Source: Micromonospora siamensis (GTDB lineage: Bacteria > Actinomycetota > Actinomycetes > Mycobacteriales > Micromonosporaceae). From it: 64,000 nucleotides of DNA. Positions 1 to 8,651 of this stretch are shown piece by piece. Position 1 is the first letter of the stretch. Every line of letters starts with the position of its first letter. The notes below the pieces were generated by a model. The model worked only from the letters and a program-made list of their open reading frames with translations. It was not told the DNA's origin and did not search any database. Both the position numbers and the translations under genes were made by a program. Location: assembly GCF_900090305.1 (NCBI RefSeq), contig NZ_LT607751.1, forward strand, positions 5,704,001 to 5,768,000. Reading direction: 5' to 3'.

Positions 1-314
1 TGGCCGCCGCCGGCACCACCATCGTGCTCACCACGCACTACCTGGACGAGGCGGAGGCGCTCGCCGACCGGGTGGGCGTGATCGCCGGCGGCCGGCTGGT
101 CGAGGTGGCCCCGCCGAACCAGCTGGGCGACCGGCAGGAGGCCCTGGCCACGGTCTCCTGGCGTACCCCGGACGGGACGTCGGAGAGCGCGCAGAGCGCG
201 ACGCCGACGGCGCTGGTGGCGGAGCTGGCCGCGCGGTTCGGCGGCGAGGTCCCCGGCCTCACGGTGACCCGGCCGACCCTGGAAGACGTCTACCTGCGGA
301 TGATCGGACACTGA
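1..314 (+). CDS. ABC transporter ATP-binding protein, C-terminal part (5' end outside window)
   Basis: This is the last hundred or so residues of an ABC ATPase; the Walker A and signature motifs lie outside the window. The frame is open from base 3. What is visible is the switch/H-loop (TTHYLDEAE, His at about residue 14 of the visible part) and the C-terminal regulatory segment usual for drug or polyketide exporters of the DrrA/CcmA type. Its stop overlaps the ATG of the permease gene (ATGA), so the two are translationally coupled and probably form one exporter. The substrate cannot be read from this fragment. Confidence 0.9.
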   Translation, partial: AAAGTTIVLTTHYLDEAEALADRVGVIAGGRLVEVAPPNQLGDRQEALATVSWRTPDGTSESAQSATPTALVAELAARFGGEVPGLTVTRPTLEDVYLRMIGH

Positions 315-1162
315 TGACGACCACGACGAAGTCGACGGCCCCGGTCGCCGCCGCCCCCGGTGCCCGACGGCTCGGCTCGGGCGCCCTCGCCCTGCGGCAG
401 GGCCGGCTGGAGATCACCCAGTTCCTGCGCAGCCGGGAGTCCGTCGTGTTCACGATGGGCTTCCCGATCATCATGATCCTGATCTTCGCCTCGATCTTCA
501 GCGGCGAGATCGGCGGCGGGGTGAAGTTCACCCAGTACTTCATCACCGGCATGATCGCCACCGGCCTGATGACGGTGAGCTTCCAGAACCTGGGCATCTG
601 GATCCCGATCGAACGGGACCGGGGCGTGCTCAAGCGCTACCGGGGCACCCCGATGCCGAAGTGGGTCTGGTTCGCCGGCAAGGTGCTCATGGTGGTGGCG
701 ATCGGCGTCGCCGAGACCGCCCTGCTGCTGGCCGTCGCGGTGGCGCTGTTCGACCTGGCGCTGCCCGACACCGCCGCGAAGTGGCTCACCTTCGGGTGGG
801 TGTCCGTGCTCGGCGTCACCGCCTGCACCCTGTGCGGCATCGCCATCTCCTCGCTGGCCCGCACCGCGCGCAGTGGCTCGGCCGTGGTCACCCCGGTCAG
901 CCTGGTGCTCCAGTTCATCTCCGGGGTGTTCTTCGTCTTCACCGAGCTGCCGAGCTGGATGCAGCAGGTCGCGGCGCTCTTCCCGCTGAAGTGGATGTGC
1001 CAGGGCCTGCGGGCGGTGTTCCTGCCGGAGAGCTTCGGCGCGCAGGAGCCCGGCGGCTCGTTCGAGCTGGGCCGGGTCGCCCTGGTGCTGGCGCTCTGGT
1101 GCGTGATCGGCCTGGTCCTCTGCCTCACCACCTTCCGCTGGACCACCAAGCGCGACGGCTGA
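314..1162 (+). CDS. ABC-2 type transporter permease
   Basis: This is a 282-residue membrane protein of the ABC-2 (DrrB-like) export family. About six hydrophobic segments follow a short Ala/Thr-rich cytoplasmic N terminus. The C-terminal half carries the family-typical pattern of a Pro-rich loop (LPSWMQQVAALFPLKW) just before the last membrane segments. It overlaps the upstream ATPase by 4 nt, so the pair makes a complete half-transporter set. Drug, lipid or antibiotic export is likely from family membership, but no substrate is evident. Confidence 0.9.
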   Translation: MTTTTKSTAPVAAAPGARRLGSGALALRQGRLEITQFLRSRESVVFTMGFPIIMILIFASIFSGEIGGGVKFTQYFITGMIATGLMTVSFQNLGIWIPIERDRGVLKRYRGTPMPKWVWFAGKVLMVVAIGVAETALLLAVAVALFDLALPDTAAKWLTFGWVSVLGVTACTLCGIAISSLARTARSGSAVVTPVSLVLQFISGVFFVFTELPSWMQQVAALFPLKWMCQGLRAVFLPESFGAQEPGGSFELGRVALVLALWCVIGLVLCLTTFRWTTKRDG

Positions 1163-1196
1163 GGTACCGGGCCAGGGCGGATGGCAGACTCGCCGC

Positions 1197-2006
1197 ATGG
1201 CGAGAATCGTGACCCGGCGCACGTTGCTGACCGTCGGCGCCGGCGTGGCCGGCGCCGCCGTCGTGGGCGGGCTGGCCGTCCGGGAGATCCGGACGAACGC
1301 CGCGGAGTCCACCGGCGCTCCGGACGTGCCCGCCGGGGACGAGCGGCTGATCCGGATCCGCTCCGCCGCCCGCAACCGCGAGGTCGACTTCTGGACGGCC
1401 GTGCCCGAGGGGTACGGCGACGGCCGCGGCCTGCCGGTCTGCCTGGTGCTGCACGGCGCCTCGGCCACGCCCCGCGACTACGGCCGGCTGGGCCTGGCCC
1501 GCTTCCTCACCGAGGCGGTACGCCGGGGCGCCCCGCCGTTCGTCCTCGCCGGGGCGGCCGGCGGGCGGCTCTTCTGGCGCCCGTCCGGGGCGGACGACCC
1601 GCAGCGGATGGTCCGCGAGGAGATTCCCACCTGGTGCGCCCGCCGCGGCTTCGACAGCAGCCGGCTCGCCGCCTGGGGCTGGTCGATGGGGGGCTTCGGC
1701 GCGTTGCTGCTCGCCGAGACGTACCCGGGATGGGTGCGGGCGGTGGCGGCCTTCTCCCCCGCCGTGAGCCGGGGCGACGCGGTCTTCGCCGGGGTCGACA
1801 AGCTGCGCGGGACGCCGGTGGGGCTCTGGTGCGGCCGGCAGGACAACCTGCTGCGCGACGTCCGGACCCTGGCCTCGGCGCTGCCGGAGCCGCCGAGGGT
1901 GGCCCGCTGGTCGGACGGCCGGCACAACTTCGGCTACTGGGGCACGGTCATCCCGGAGGCCTTCGCCCTGCTCGGCACCGCGCTCACCCCGCCCGGCCGG
2001 CCGTGA
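1197..2006 (+). CDS. Secreted alpha/beta-hydrolase (esterase-like), Tat-type signal
   Basis: This is a 269-residue protein with an N-terminal twin-arginine-like signal (TRRTLLT followed by an Ala/Gly/Val-rich stretch), so export is likely. The fold is alpha/beta hydrolase: a nucleophile elbow GWSMGG near residue 163, a late Asp in GRQDN and the catalytic His in DGRHNFGYW near the C terminus. These resemble the esterase-D/PHB-depolymerase-like group. No good Shine-Dalgarno is seen. A CAGACT box sits exactly 6 nt before the ATG, so the message may be leaderless. The natural ester substrate is unknown. Confidence 0.85.
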   Translation: MARIVTRRTLLTVGAGVAGAAVVGGLAVREIRTNAAESTGAPDVPAGDERLIRIRSAARNREVDFWTAVPEGYGDGRGLPVCLVLHGASATPRDYGRLGLARFLTEAVRRGAPPFVLAGAAGGRLFWRPSGADDPQRMVREEIPTWCARRGFDSSRLAAWGWSMGGFGALLLAETYPGWVRAVAAFSPAVSRGDAVFAGVDKLRGTPVGLWCGRQDNLLRDVRTLASALPEPPRVARWSDGRHNFGYWGTVIPEAFALLGTALTPPGRP

Positions 2007-2033
2007 CGTCCCCGACCGGTCCGGCCGGGGACG
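2007..2033. terminator. Bidirectional hairpin between convergent genes
   Basis: CGTCCCCG and CGGGGACG form an 8-bp stem starting directly after the esterase stop codon and ending 10 nt before the end of the convergent dehydrogenase gene. There is no T-tract on either side, as is usual for high-GC actinobacterial hairpins. Confidence 0.55.
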
Positions 2034-2043
2034 GCGACGGACG

Positions 2044-2892
2044 TCAGTACGAGTAGAAGCCCTGACCGGTCTTGCGGCCCAGGTCACCGGCGGTGGCCAT
2101 CCGCTGGAGCAGCTCCGGCGGGAAGAACTTCTCGTCCGCGGTGTCGGTGTAGATGTTCTTCGTGGCGTTGAGCAGCACGTCCACCCCGGTCAGGTCGACC
2201 GTGGCCAGCGGGCCCATGGCGTGGCCGAAGCCCAGCTTGCAGGCGGTGTCCAGGTCCTCGGCGGAGATCACGCCGGACTCGACCAGCTTGACCGCCTCCA
2301 TGGCCAGGGCGCAGATCAGCCGGGTGGTCACGAAGCCGGCGATGTCCCGGTTGACCACCACCACGGTCTTGCCGATCCCCTCGGCGAAGTCCTTCGCCCG
2401 GGTCAGCGTCTCGTCGCTGGTCTTGTAGCCGCGGACCAGCTCACAGAGCTTCATCATCGGCACCGGGGAGAAGAAGTGGGTGCCGACGACAGCCTCCGGC
2501 CGAGACGTGGCCGTGGCGATCTGGGTGACCGGGATGGCCGAGGTGTTGGTGGCGAGGATCGCGTCGGACCTGCAGATCTTGTCCAGCGCCCGGAACACCT
2601 CGTGCTTGATCTCGAGCTTCTCGAAGACCGCCTCGACCACGATGTCCGCGTCGCCCGCCGCCTCCAGCTCGGTGGTCGGGGTGATCCGGCCGAGGGCCGC
2701 CTCGACGTCGGACGCCTCGATCTTCCCCTTCTCGGCGAACTTCGTCAGCGACTTGCGGATGCCGTCGACGCCCCGCTTCGTGGCCGCGTCGTCCACGTCC
2801 CGCAGGGTCACCTGCCAGCCCGCCTGCGCCGCGACCTGGGCGATGCCCGAGCCCATCAGCCCGGCACCGATGACCGCGAGTCGACCCGCCAT
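2044..2892 (-). CDS. 3-hydroxybutyryl-CoA / 3-hydroxyacyl-CoA dehydrogenase
   Basis: This 282-residue enzyme oxidises (S)-3-hydroxyacyl-CoA with NAD in beta-oxidation or butanoate metabolism (PaaH/FadB2/Hbd type). It begins with the Rossmann motif GAGLMGSGIAQ. The catalytic His is in GTHFFSPVPMMKLCE, and the C-terminal 3HCDH domain ends in GRKTGQGFYSY. The ATG at 2892 is chosen because it has GGGAG 7 nt upstream and starts right before the dinucleotide-binding motif. Longer upstream extensions of the frame are low-complexity. It stands alone, convergent with the esterase gene. Confidence 0.93.
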   Translation of the reverse strand: MAGRLAVIGAGLMGSGIAQVAAQAGWQVTLRDVDDAATKRGVDGIRKSLTKFAEKGKIEASDVEAALGRITPTTELEAAGDADIVVEAVFEKLEIKHEVFRALDKICRSDAILATNTSAIPVTQIATATSRPEAVVGTHFFSPVPMMKLCELVRGYKTSDETLTRAKDFAEGIGKTVVVVNRDIAGFVTTRLICALAMEAVKLVESGVISAEDLDTACKLGFGHAMGPLATVDLTGVDVLLNATKNIYTDTADEKFFPPELLQRMATAGDLGRKTGQGFYSY

Positions 2893-3004
2893 CTGCTTCT
2901 CCCTCGCCTGGTTGGGTGTCTGCCAGCACCCTAACCGGCGGGGTTGAACGAAGATTAAGCCGGCCGACCCGCGCCCGGGCGGCGGGCCGTGGCGGCGGTC
3001 GCGG

Positions 3005-4447
3005 TCAGATCTCCAGGGCCGGCTCCTCGGGTACGGTGCCCCGCTCCACCTCGACGCCGAGCGCACGCAGGTCCGCCACGAAGTCCGGATAGCCCCGGTC
3101 GACGTGGTGCACGTGGGAGACCTCGGTGACCCCGTCGGCGCAGAGCCCGGCGATGATCAGACCGGCGCCGGCCCGGATGTCGGTGGCCCGCACCGGGGCG
3201 CCGGAGAGCTGCTCGTGGCCGCGTACGACGGCGTGGTGGCCGTCGGTCTTGATGTCCGCGCCCAGCCGCATCATCTCGTTGGCGAACATGAACCGGCCGT
3301 CGAAGATGTTCTCCGTGATCAGCGACGCGCCGTCGCTCACCGCGGCCAGCCCGATCGCCATCGGCAGCAGGTCGGTGGCGAAGCCCGGGAACGGCAGGGT
3401 CACCACGTCCACCGCCCGGGGGCGGTCGTCCATCCGTACCCGGAAGGCGTCGCCGCGGGTCTCCACCAGGCCGCCGGCCGCGACCAGCTTGTCCAGCGCG
3501 ACCTCCAGGAAGGCCGGCTCCACGCCGGTCACGGTGACGTCGCCGCGGGTCATCGCGGCGGCGAACGCCCACGTCCCGGCGACGATCCGGTCCCCCACCG
3601 TGGCGTGCCGCACCGGCCGCAGCTCCGGTACGCCGACGATGCGCAGCGTGGAGCTGCCCGCGCCGGAGATCCGGGCGCCCATCCCCCGCAGCATCATGCA
3701 GATGTCCACGATCTCCGGCTCCCGGGCGGCGTTGTCGATCACCGTCTCGCCCCGGGCCAGCACCGCCGCCATCACCAGGTTCTCGGTGGCGCCCACGCTG
3801 GGGAAGTCCAGCAGGATCTCCGCGCCGTGCAGCCCGTCCGGCGCCTCGGCGATGACGAAGCCGTGCTCGCCGGAGACCTCCGCACCCATCCGGGCCAGCC
3901 CGGCGATGTGCATGTCCAGGCCCCGGGAGCCGATCGCGTCCCCGCCGGGGTGGGCGACCCGGACGTGACCACGGCGGGCCAGCAGCGGCCCGAGCACGCA
4001 GATCGAGGCGCGCAGCCGGCGGACCAGGTCGTAGTCGGCCTCGGCGCCGGGCTGCTCCGGCACGTCGATGACGACCTGGCGGGAGCGGGCCACCCCGCCC
4101 CGGGCGACCATCGGGTCCACCGGGTCGTCGGCGTCGAACCGGACGTCGCAGCCGAGCCGGCGCAGCACCTCACCCATGATCGCGATGTCGGTGATCCGGG
4201 GGACGTTGGTGATCACGTTCCGGCCGGGGGCCAGCAGCGCCGCGGCCATCAGCTTCAACGCCGAGTTCTTCGCACCCACCACGTGCACGGTGCCGGCGAG
4301 CCGGTCGCCGCCCCGGACCCGGATCACATCGACGTCGTTGACCGCCGGGTCACCGGCGTCGCCGGGCCCCACTCCCACCGACCGGCCCGCGGCGCCGTCG
4401 GGCCGCGGCGGGATGGTCAGATCCGGTATCCGTAGGCTGTGCGTCAT
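3005..4447 (-). CDS. murA: UDP-N-acetylglucosamine 1-carboxyvinyltransferase MurA (Asp in place of catalytic Cys)
   Basis: MurA transfers enolpyruvate from PEP to UDP-GlcNAc, the first committed cytoplasmic step of peptidoglycan synthesis. The core starts at [12 protein letters not shown] and contains GAKNSALKL (the conserved Lys-Asn pair) and the active-site loop [15 protein letters not shown]. Residue 170 of that loop is Asp where E. coli has Cys115, the fosfomycin target; the codon is GAC at 3938-3940. The ATG at 4447 has GAGGTGG upstream and gives about 40 extra N-terminal residues; internal GTG starts are possible. The gene is divergent from the cobalamin adenosyltransferase and their start codons overlap. 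Confidence 0.95.
   Translation of the reverse strand: MTHSLRIPDLTIPPRPDGAAGRSVGVGPGDAGDPAVNDVDVIRVRGGDRLAGTVHVVGAKNSALKLMAAALLAPGRNVITNVPRITDIAIMGEVLRRLGCDVRFDADDPVDPMVARGGVARSRQVVIDVPEQPGAEADYDLVRRLRASICVLGPLLARRGHVRVAHPGGDAIGSRGLDMHIAGLARMGAEVSGEHGFVIAEAPDGLHGAEILLDFPSVGATENLVMAAVLARGETVIDNAAREPEIVDICMMLRGMGARISGAGSSTLRIVGVPELRPVRHATVGDRIVAGTWAFAAAMTRGDVTVTGVEPAFLEVALDKLVAAGGLVETRGDAFRVRMDDRPRAVDVVTLPFPGFATDLLPMAIGLAAVSDGASLITENIFDGRFMFANEMMRLGADIKTDGHHAVVRGHEQLSGAPVRATDIRAGAGLIIAGLCADGVTEVSHVHHVDRGYPDFVADLRALGVEVERGTVPEEPALEI
4433..4438 (+). promoter_or_regulatory. Candidate -10 box (TAGGCT) for a leaderless PduO-type gene
   Basis: TAGGCT lies 7 nt before the ATG at 4446, which would put the transcription start on or one base before the start codon. 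No Shine-Dalgarno is present, in agreement with leaderless translation. No convincing -35 was found. Confidence 0.4.
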
Positions 4448-5018
4448 GGCCGTCCACCTCACGCGCATCTACACCAAGGCCGGCGACGCCGGCATGACCA
4501 GGCTGAGCAACAACGAGCAGGTGCCGAAGACCGATCCCCGGATCGCGGCGTACGCGGATGTCGACGAGTGCAACGCCGCGATCGGCGTGGCGCTCGCCCT
4601 CGGGCAGCTCGACGACGAGCTGCGTACGGTGCTGGCGTCGATCCAGAACGACCTGTTCGACGTGGGCGCCGACCTGGCGACCCCGGTCGAGCCGGACCCG
4701 GAATATCCGCCGCTGCGGGTCACCGAGGAGTACGTGGAGCGCCTCGAGGGCTGGTGCGACGAGTACAACGGGCGCCTGAGCAAGCTCGACTCCTTCATCC
4801 TCCCCGGCGGCACCGCGGGCGCGGCGCTGCTGCACGTGGCACGGACGATCGCCCGGCGCGCCGAACGGGCGGCCTGGGCACTGGTCGGACACGATCCGGA
4901 TCGCACCAGCTCCCTTCCGGCCAAGTATCTCAACCGCCTCTCCGACCTGCTGTTCATCCTGTCAAGAACGGCAAACCCGGCCGGCGATGTGCTATGGGTC
5001 CCGGGCGGCAAGCGCTGA
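4446..5018 (+). CDS. PduO-type ATP:cob(I)alamin adenosyltransferase
   Basis: This 190-residue enzyme transfers the adenosyl group of ATP to cob(I)alamin to make adenosylcobalamin. The N-terminal ATP-binding motif [14 protein letters not shown], the central [12 protein letters not shown], and the C-terminal [12 protein letters not shown] and [10 protein letters not shown] helices are all family hallmarks at normal length. It is divergent from murA, the same pairing I recall in mycobacteria. The start is leaderless-looking, with its -10 at 4433. No cobalamin riboswitch is visible upstream, because only the short murA/pduO overlap separates the genes. Confidence 0.93.
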   Translation: MAVHLTRIYTKAGDAGMTRLSNNEQVPKTDPRIAAYADVDECNAAIGVALALGQLDDELRTVLASIQNDLFDVGADLATPVEPDPEYPPLRVTEEYVERLEGWCDEYNGRLSKLDSFILPGGTAGAALLHVARTIARRAERAAWALVGHDPDRTSSLPAKYLNRLSDLLFILSRTANPAGDVLWVPGGKR

Positions 5019-5186
5019 GTCGCGGATCGTTGCACCACGTCGAGGTCTGGGTACCCGATCTCGACGCGGCCAAGCTGAGCTGGGGCTGGCTCCTCGGCGA
5101 GCTGGGCTGGACGCCGTTCCGGGACGTACGCCGGCTACCTGGCCGACGGGCAGGGGTACGAGGTGGAACTGGTCGCCGGGGAGTGA
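5018..5186 (+). pseudogene. Remnant of a VOC/glyoxalase-family protein
   Basis: The first frame (from 5018) encodes LHHVEVWVPDLDAAK followed by SWGWLLGELGWTPF, the usual start of a small vicinal-oxygen-chelate protein. Around 5123-5130 the coding frame changes. The continuation GYLADGQGYEVELVAGE and its TGA at 5184-5186, the usual end of the same family, is read in another frame. About 70 residues of the middle are missing. The gene therefore looks internally deleted and frameshifted, and it begins directly at the stop codon of the adenosyltransferase gene. Confidence 0.7.
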
Positions 5187-5190
5187 CGGA

Positions 5191-5916
5191 TCAGCAGTGG
5201 TGCGGCACGCCCCGACGGGCCGGCGCGGTTCGCCCCGCACCGGGCCTACGCGGGCCGGGCACCGGCCCAACCGGTGACCGGCCCCGTCGTACCGGCCCCC
5301 GGCAGGGCCGTCCGGCGGGCCGGCGCCGGGCCCGCACCCGACGGGCCCCCACGATGACCGCCACCCCGGCGGCCAGCACCACGCCGGCACCCATCGGGAG
5401 CCCGGTCGGCACCCCGCCGGCCGCCCAGCCGATCAGCACGGTTCCCGGCACCCAGACCGCCACCGCCGGCGCGTCGAACGCCACGAAGCGCCGATACGGC
5501 AGGCCGGCCATCCCGGCCACCCGGGGCACCAGCGTCCGGGCGAAGGCGGTCCACCGCCCGACCAGCACCGCCGCTCCGCCCCGACGCGCGATCAGGGACT
5601 CGGCCCGACCCCATCGGGCGGGGCCGATCCATCGGCCGATCCGACTGTCACGCAGCCGCGCCCCGAGCAGCCGGCCCTCCCAGTAGCCGAGCTGGTCCCC
5701 GGCGAACGCGGCCAGCGTGGTCACCGCCAGGGCGGCGCCCAGATCCAGGGTCCCGGCCCGGGCCAGCAGCCCGACGGTGAGCATCGTGCTCGCCGCCGGC
5801 ACCGCCACCCCGGCCAGCAGGCCGACCTCGGCGGCAAGCAGGGCCGCCGCGAGCAGCAGCACCTGGCCGGGCGGCAGCGCGCCGAGCCGGTCGAGCAGGG
5901 CATCGGAGAAGGTCAC
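5191..5916 (-). CDS. DedA / SNARE-associated family membrane protein
   Basis: This 241-residue protein has about five hydrophobic segments. It carries the DedA pattern GDQLGYWEGRLLG in the first half and VGRWTAFARTLVPRVAGMAGLPYRRF in the second, with the conserved Arg and Gly/Pro positions of the family. DedA proteins are integral membrane proteins linked to lipid flipping and membrane homeostasis. The last 50 residues are an Arg/Pro-rich tail without clear family support and run up to the VOC remnant. That tail may be disordered, or it may reflect read-through into decayed sequence. Confidence 0.85.
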   Translation of the reverse strand: MTFSDALLDRLGALPPGQVLLLAAALLAAEVGLLAGVAVPAASTMLTVGLLARAGTLDLGAALAVTTLAAFAGDQLGYWEGRLLGARLRDSRIGRWIGPARWGRAESLIARRGGAAVLVGRWTAFARTLVPRVAGMAGLPYRRFVAFDAPAVAVWVPGTVLIGWAAGGVPTGLPMGAGVVLAAGVAVIVGARRVRARRRPAGRPCRGPVRRGRSPVGPVPGPRRPGAGRTAPARRGVPHHC

Positions 5917-5992
5917 CCCGCAAGCCTGCTGCGAAAGGAGCCGCCCGCCGTCCTCCCGCCGGGCGGCCCCGCTCCTCCGGGTGGCCGCCCGT

Positions 5993-6004
5993 CTCCCTAG
6001 GGAG
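5993..6004. repeat. 12-bp perfect palindrome CTCCCTAGGGAG
   Basis: A perfect palindrome lies between the start of the DedA gene and the end of the response regulator gene. It could be an operator for the DedA promoter. There is no direct support beyond symmetry and position. Confidence 0.35.
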
Positions 6005-6031
6005 GCCCGGCCCGGGATCCGGGTCCAGTGC

Positions 6032-6727
6032 TCAGCGGCCGGGGTCGGGTACCGGCTCGAAGTCGTCGTCGACCAGGCCCAGCCGGTGCGCCACCACGGC
6101 CGCCTGCACCCGGTTGCGCAGCTCCAGCTTCTCCATGGCCGCCGAGACGTGGGTCTTCACCGTGGTCACCCCCAGGTGCAGCCGGGCGCCGATCTCCCCG
6201 TTGGACAGCCCGGCGCCGACCAGGGCCAGCACCTCCCGCTCCCGGGAACTGAGCAGGCGCAGGCCCGGCTGCGGGGTGCCCCTGCCCGGTCGCGCCTCCC
6301 GGTCGTGCGCGCCGATCGCCCGCTGCACGATCCGCGCGAGCACCCGGGGCGACACCAGCGCCTCGCCCCGCGCCGCCCGGCGGACCGCGTCGATCAGGTC
6401 CTCCGGGGGACCGTCCTTCACCAGGTAGCCGATCGCCCCGGCCCCCAACGCGCCGTAGACGTCGGTGTCCTCGGCGAAGGTGGTCAGCACCAGCACCCGG
6501 ACCCCGGGCTGCCGGGCGCAGATCCGGCGGGTCGCCTCGATGCCGTCGAGCCGGGGCATCCGCAGGTCCATCAGGACGACGTCCGGTCGCAGCCGCTCGC
6601 TGAGCCGTACGGCGTCCAGACCGTCCCCCGCCTCGCCGACCACCTCGAAGTCGCCGGCCGTGCGCAGCAGCAGGCCCACGCCCGCGCGGACCAGCGCCTG
6701 GTCGTCCACCACCAGCACCCGGATCAC
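6032..6727 (-). CDS. NarL/LuxR-family response regulator
   Basis: This 231-residue DNA-binding response regulator has a receiver domain (residues 1-120) containing the acidic pair VVDDQ, the phospho-acceptor Asp in DVVLMDLRMPRLDG and the Lys in YLVKDG. A LuxR-type helix-turn-helix follows, LSSREREVLALVGAGLSNGEI. The GTG start at 6727 overlaps the stop of the kinase gene (GTGA), so kinase and regulator are co-translated. Phosphorylation by the adjacent kinase should control DNA binding. The target genes cannot be told from the sequence. Confidence 0.93.
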   Translation of the reverse strand: MIRVLVVDDQALVRAGVGLLLRTAGDFEVVGEAGDGLDAVRLSERLRPDVVLMDLRMPRLDGIEATRRICARQPGVRVLVLTTFAEDTDVYGALGAGAIGYLVKDGPPEDLIDAVRRAARGEALVSPRVLARIVQRAIGAHDREARPGRGTPQPGLRLLSSREREVLALVGAGLSNGEIGARLHLGVTTVKTHVSAAMEKLELRNRVQAAVVAHRLGLVDDDFEPVPDPGR

Positions 6728-7908
6728 CACACCACCTCCCGTACCGGCAGCCGGGCCCGCAGCCGCCAACCGCCCGCGGCGGTGGGCCCCGCGGTCAGCG
6801 TGCCACCCAGCAGCCCGACCCGCTCGCGCATGCCGGTCAGCCCGTGCCCGGACGAGGGCAGCGCCGCCTCCGGCCGGGGCCCCGCCGGTCCGCTGTCGAG
6901 CACCTCCACCAGCAGCCCGGGCGGTTCCAACCGGACGACGGCCGTGGCGATCGCACCGGGACCGGCGTGCTTCAGGCTGTTGGTCAACCCCTCCTGGATC
7001 ACCCGCGCGGCCGTGGTCCGCACCACCAGCGGGGTCGTCGCGGCCCGGTGGTCCACCGTCACCTGCACGCTCAGCCCCGCCGCCCGGACCAGGCGTTGCG
7101 CCTCGGTGATGATCTGCTCGGGCTCCACCATCGGCGCACCGCCCTCGACCGCCTCCGGATCACGCAGCACCTCCAGCAGCTCACGGAGCTCGTCCAGCAC
7201 CCGGCCGGCCGTGGTGCGCAGCTCGCCGAAGGCGGTCACCGCGTCGTCCACCCGGCCGGTCTGGCGGATCGCGTACTGCGACGCCCCGGCCTGGAGGGCG
7301 ATCGCCGCGACGTGGTGCGCGACGATGTCGTGCAGGTCCCGGGCGATGCTGGCCCGCTCGGCGAGCCGGGCGGAGCGGGTCTGCATCTCCTGCCGCGCCT
7401 CCGCCTCCCGGGCCCGCTCCTCCGCCACCGCGGCGGCGTGGCGCAGCCCGCCCAGGTAACGGCCGAAGGCGACCGGCGCCGCCGTCGCCGCGACCAGCGT
7501 CGCCAGCCGGAGCACCCCGGCCCCGCCGGTGAGCACGCCGGGGGCGGCGGCGGAGCGGAGCACCGTGGCGATCACGGCAGCGAGGTAGAACGCGAACGCC
7601 GCGCCGGTGGACGACCAGCCGGTCCGGTACGCCACGAAGCCCAACGCGACCGCCCCGCACAGCACGGGGGTGCCGGTGCCGAAGGGCGCCACCTCGACGG
7701 CGGCCAGCATGAGCAGGCTCTCCAGCACCAGCACCACCCAGGGCCACCGGCGTACGCCCACCAGGGCCAGCCCGGCGGCGACGGCGAGCGCGGCGTGCCA
7801 GCCGACGCTCTCGGCGCCGAGCACGCTGTTCACCCCCGACGCCAGACCCAGCAGGGCCGCGACCAGTCCGAGCAGCAGCTCAGGCCACCAGCCGCGGAGT
7901 CCCCTCAC
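6724..7908 (-). CDS. DesK/NarL-type sensor histidine kinase
   Basis: This is an approximately 394-residue kinase. An N-terminal block of about five membrane helices is followed by a short coiled coil. The HisKA_3 dimerisation motif then carries the phospho-His in ARDLHDIVAHHVAAIALQAG, and the HATPase domain has the N box EGLTNSLKHA and G box GHGLTGMRERV. The GTG at 7908 is chosen because it sits directly before the first membrane helix; longer extensions run through divergent-gene sequence. It overlaps the response regulator by 4 nt. The small extracytoplasmic part suggests it senses membrane state. Confidence 0.9.
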   Translation of the reverse strand: MRGLRGWWPELLLGLVAALLGLASGVNSVLGAESVGWHAALAVAAGLALVGVRRWPWVVLVLESLLMLAAVEVAPFGTGTPVLCGAVALGFVAYRTGWSSTGAAFAFYLAAVIATVLRSAAAPGVLTGGAGVLRLATLVAATAAPVAFGRYLGGLRHAAAVAEERAREAEARQEMQTRSARLAERASIARDLHDIVAHHVAAIALQAGASQYAIRQTGRVDDAVTAFGELRTTAGRVLDELRELLEVLRDPEAVEGGAPMVEPEQIITEAQRLVRAAGLSVQVTVDHRAATTPLVVRTTAARVIQEGLTNSLKHAGPGAIATAVVRLEPPGLLVEVLDSGPAGPRPEAALPSSGHGLTGMRERVGLLGGTLTAGPTAAGGWRLRARLPVREVVW

Positions 7909-8038
7909 CCGGCCAACCCTACGGAACCCACCTCCCCCACCGGTCCTCCCACCGGCCGGCCGGCCTCCTCCGGGTGGCCGGTCGACGGGCCGCGGGAGTG
8001 ACCCGGCGCCGGGGACGACGTCCCTAGCGTGGATCGGC

Positions 8039-8626
8039 GTGACCGACTCCTCGACGTTCCTCAAGCAGTTCGCCCGCCATCCGCGCACCGTCGGGGCGGT
8101 GGCGCCCAGCGGGGCGGGGCTGGCCGCCGACATCACGGCGGCGGTGCCGCGTACCGGTGAGCCGGTGGTGGTGGAACTGGGCCCGGGCACGGGCGTCTTC
8201 ACCGGCGCCGTGCAGCGGCGGCTGGCCGGCCGCGGGCACCATCTGGCGCTGGAGATCAATCCCCGCTTCGCGGCCCGGGTGGCGCGGCGCTACCCGGACG
8301 TGGAGGTGCTGCTCGCCGACGCGGCGACCCTGGGTGATCTGCTGGCCGACCGGGGGCACGCCCGGGCCGACGTGGTGATCAGCGGGCTGCCCTGGGCGGC
8401 GTTCGGCGCCGACCGGCAGCGCCGGGTGCTCGGCGCGGTGGCCGACGCGGTGGGCGAGGGGGGCGCGTTCACCACGTTCGCCTACCTGCACGCCCGCTGG
8501 ACCCCACCGGCGCGACGGTTCCGGCGCCTGCTCGACGAGACGTTCGACGAGGTGACCACCGGCCGTACGGTGTGGGCGAACCTGCCACCGGCGCTGGTGT
8601 ACCACTGCCGCCGTCCGCTGCGCTGA
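8039..8626 (+). CDS. SAM-dependent methyltransferase (phospholipid/rRNA-adenine methylase-like)
   Basis: This 195-residue class I methyltransferase has motif I VVELGPGTGVFTGAV near residue 45, an acidic residue after the second strand (LALEIN), and ADAATL and ISGLPWAAF in the motif IV region. The closest family groups are the PmtA phospholipid N-methyltransferases and KsgA-like rRNA methylases. The N terminus FLKQFARHPRTVGAVAPSG favours the PmtA-like group. A TAGCGT box ends 8 nt before the GTG, so the mRNA has almost no leader. It is divergent from the sensor kinase operon. Confidence 0.8.
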   Translation: MTDSSTFLKQFARHPRTVGAVAPSGAGLAADITAAVPRTGEPVVVELGPGTGVFTGAVQRRLAGRGHHLALEINPRFAARVARRYPDVEVLLADAATLGDLLADRGHARADVVISGLPWAAFGADRQRRVLGAVADAVGEGGAFTTFAYLHARWTPPARRFRRLLDETFDEVTTGRTVWANLPPALVYHCRRPLR

Positions 8627-8646
8627 GCCGGCCGGGTCGGGCCGGC
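8627..8646. terminator. Hairpin between convergent genes
   Basis: GCCGGCC and GGCCGGC form a 7-bp stem with a 6-nt loop directly after the methyltransferase stop and just before the end of the DUF2550 gene. It has no T-tract. Confidence 0.45.
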
Positions 8647-8651
8647 GGCCG

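Noticed and set aside
4380..4445. A cobalamin riboswitch before the cobalamin adenosyltransferase
   Set aside because: The upstream sequence is murA coding sequence, no B12-box-like segment was found, and the gene appears leaderless.
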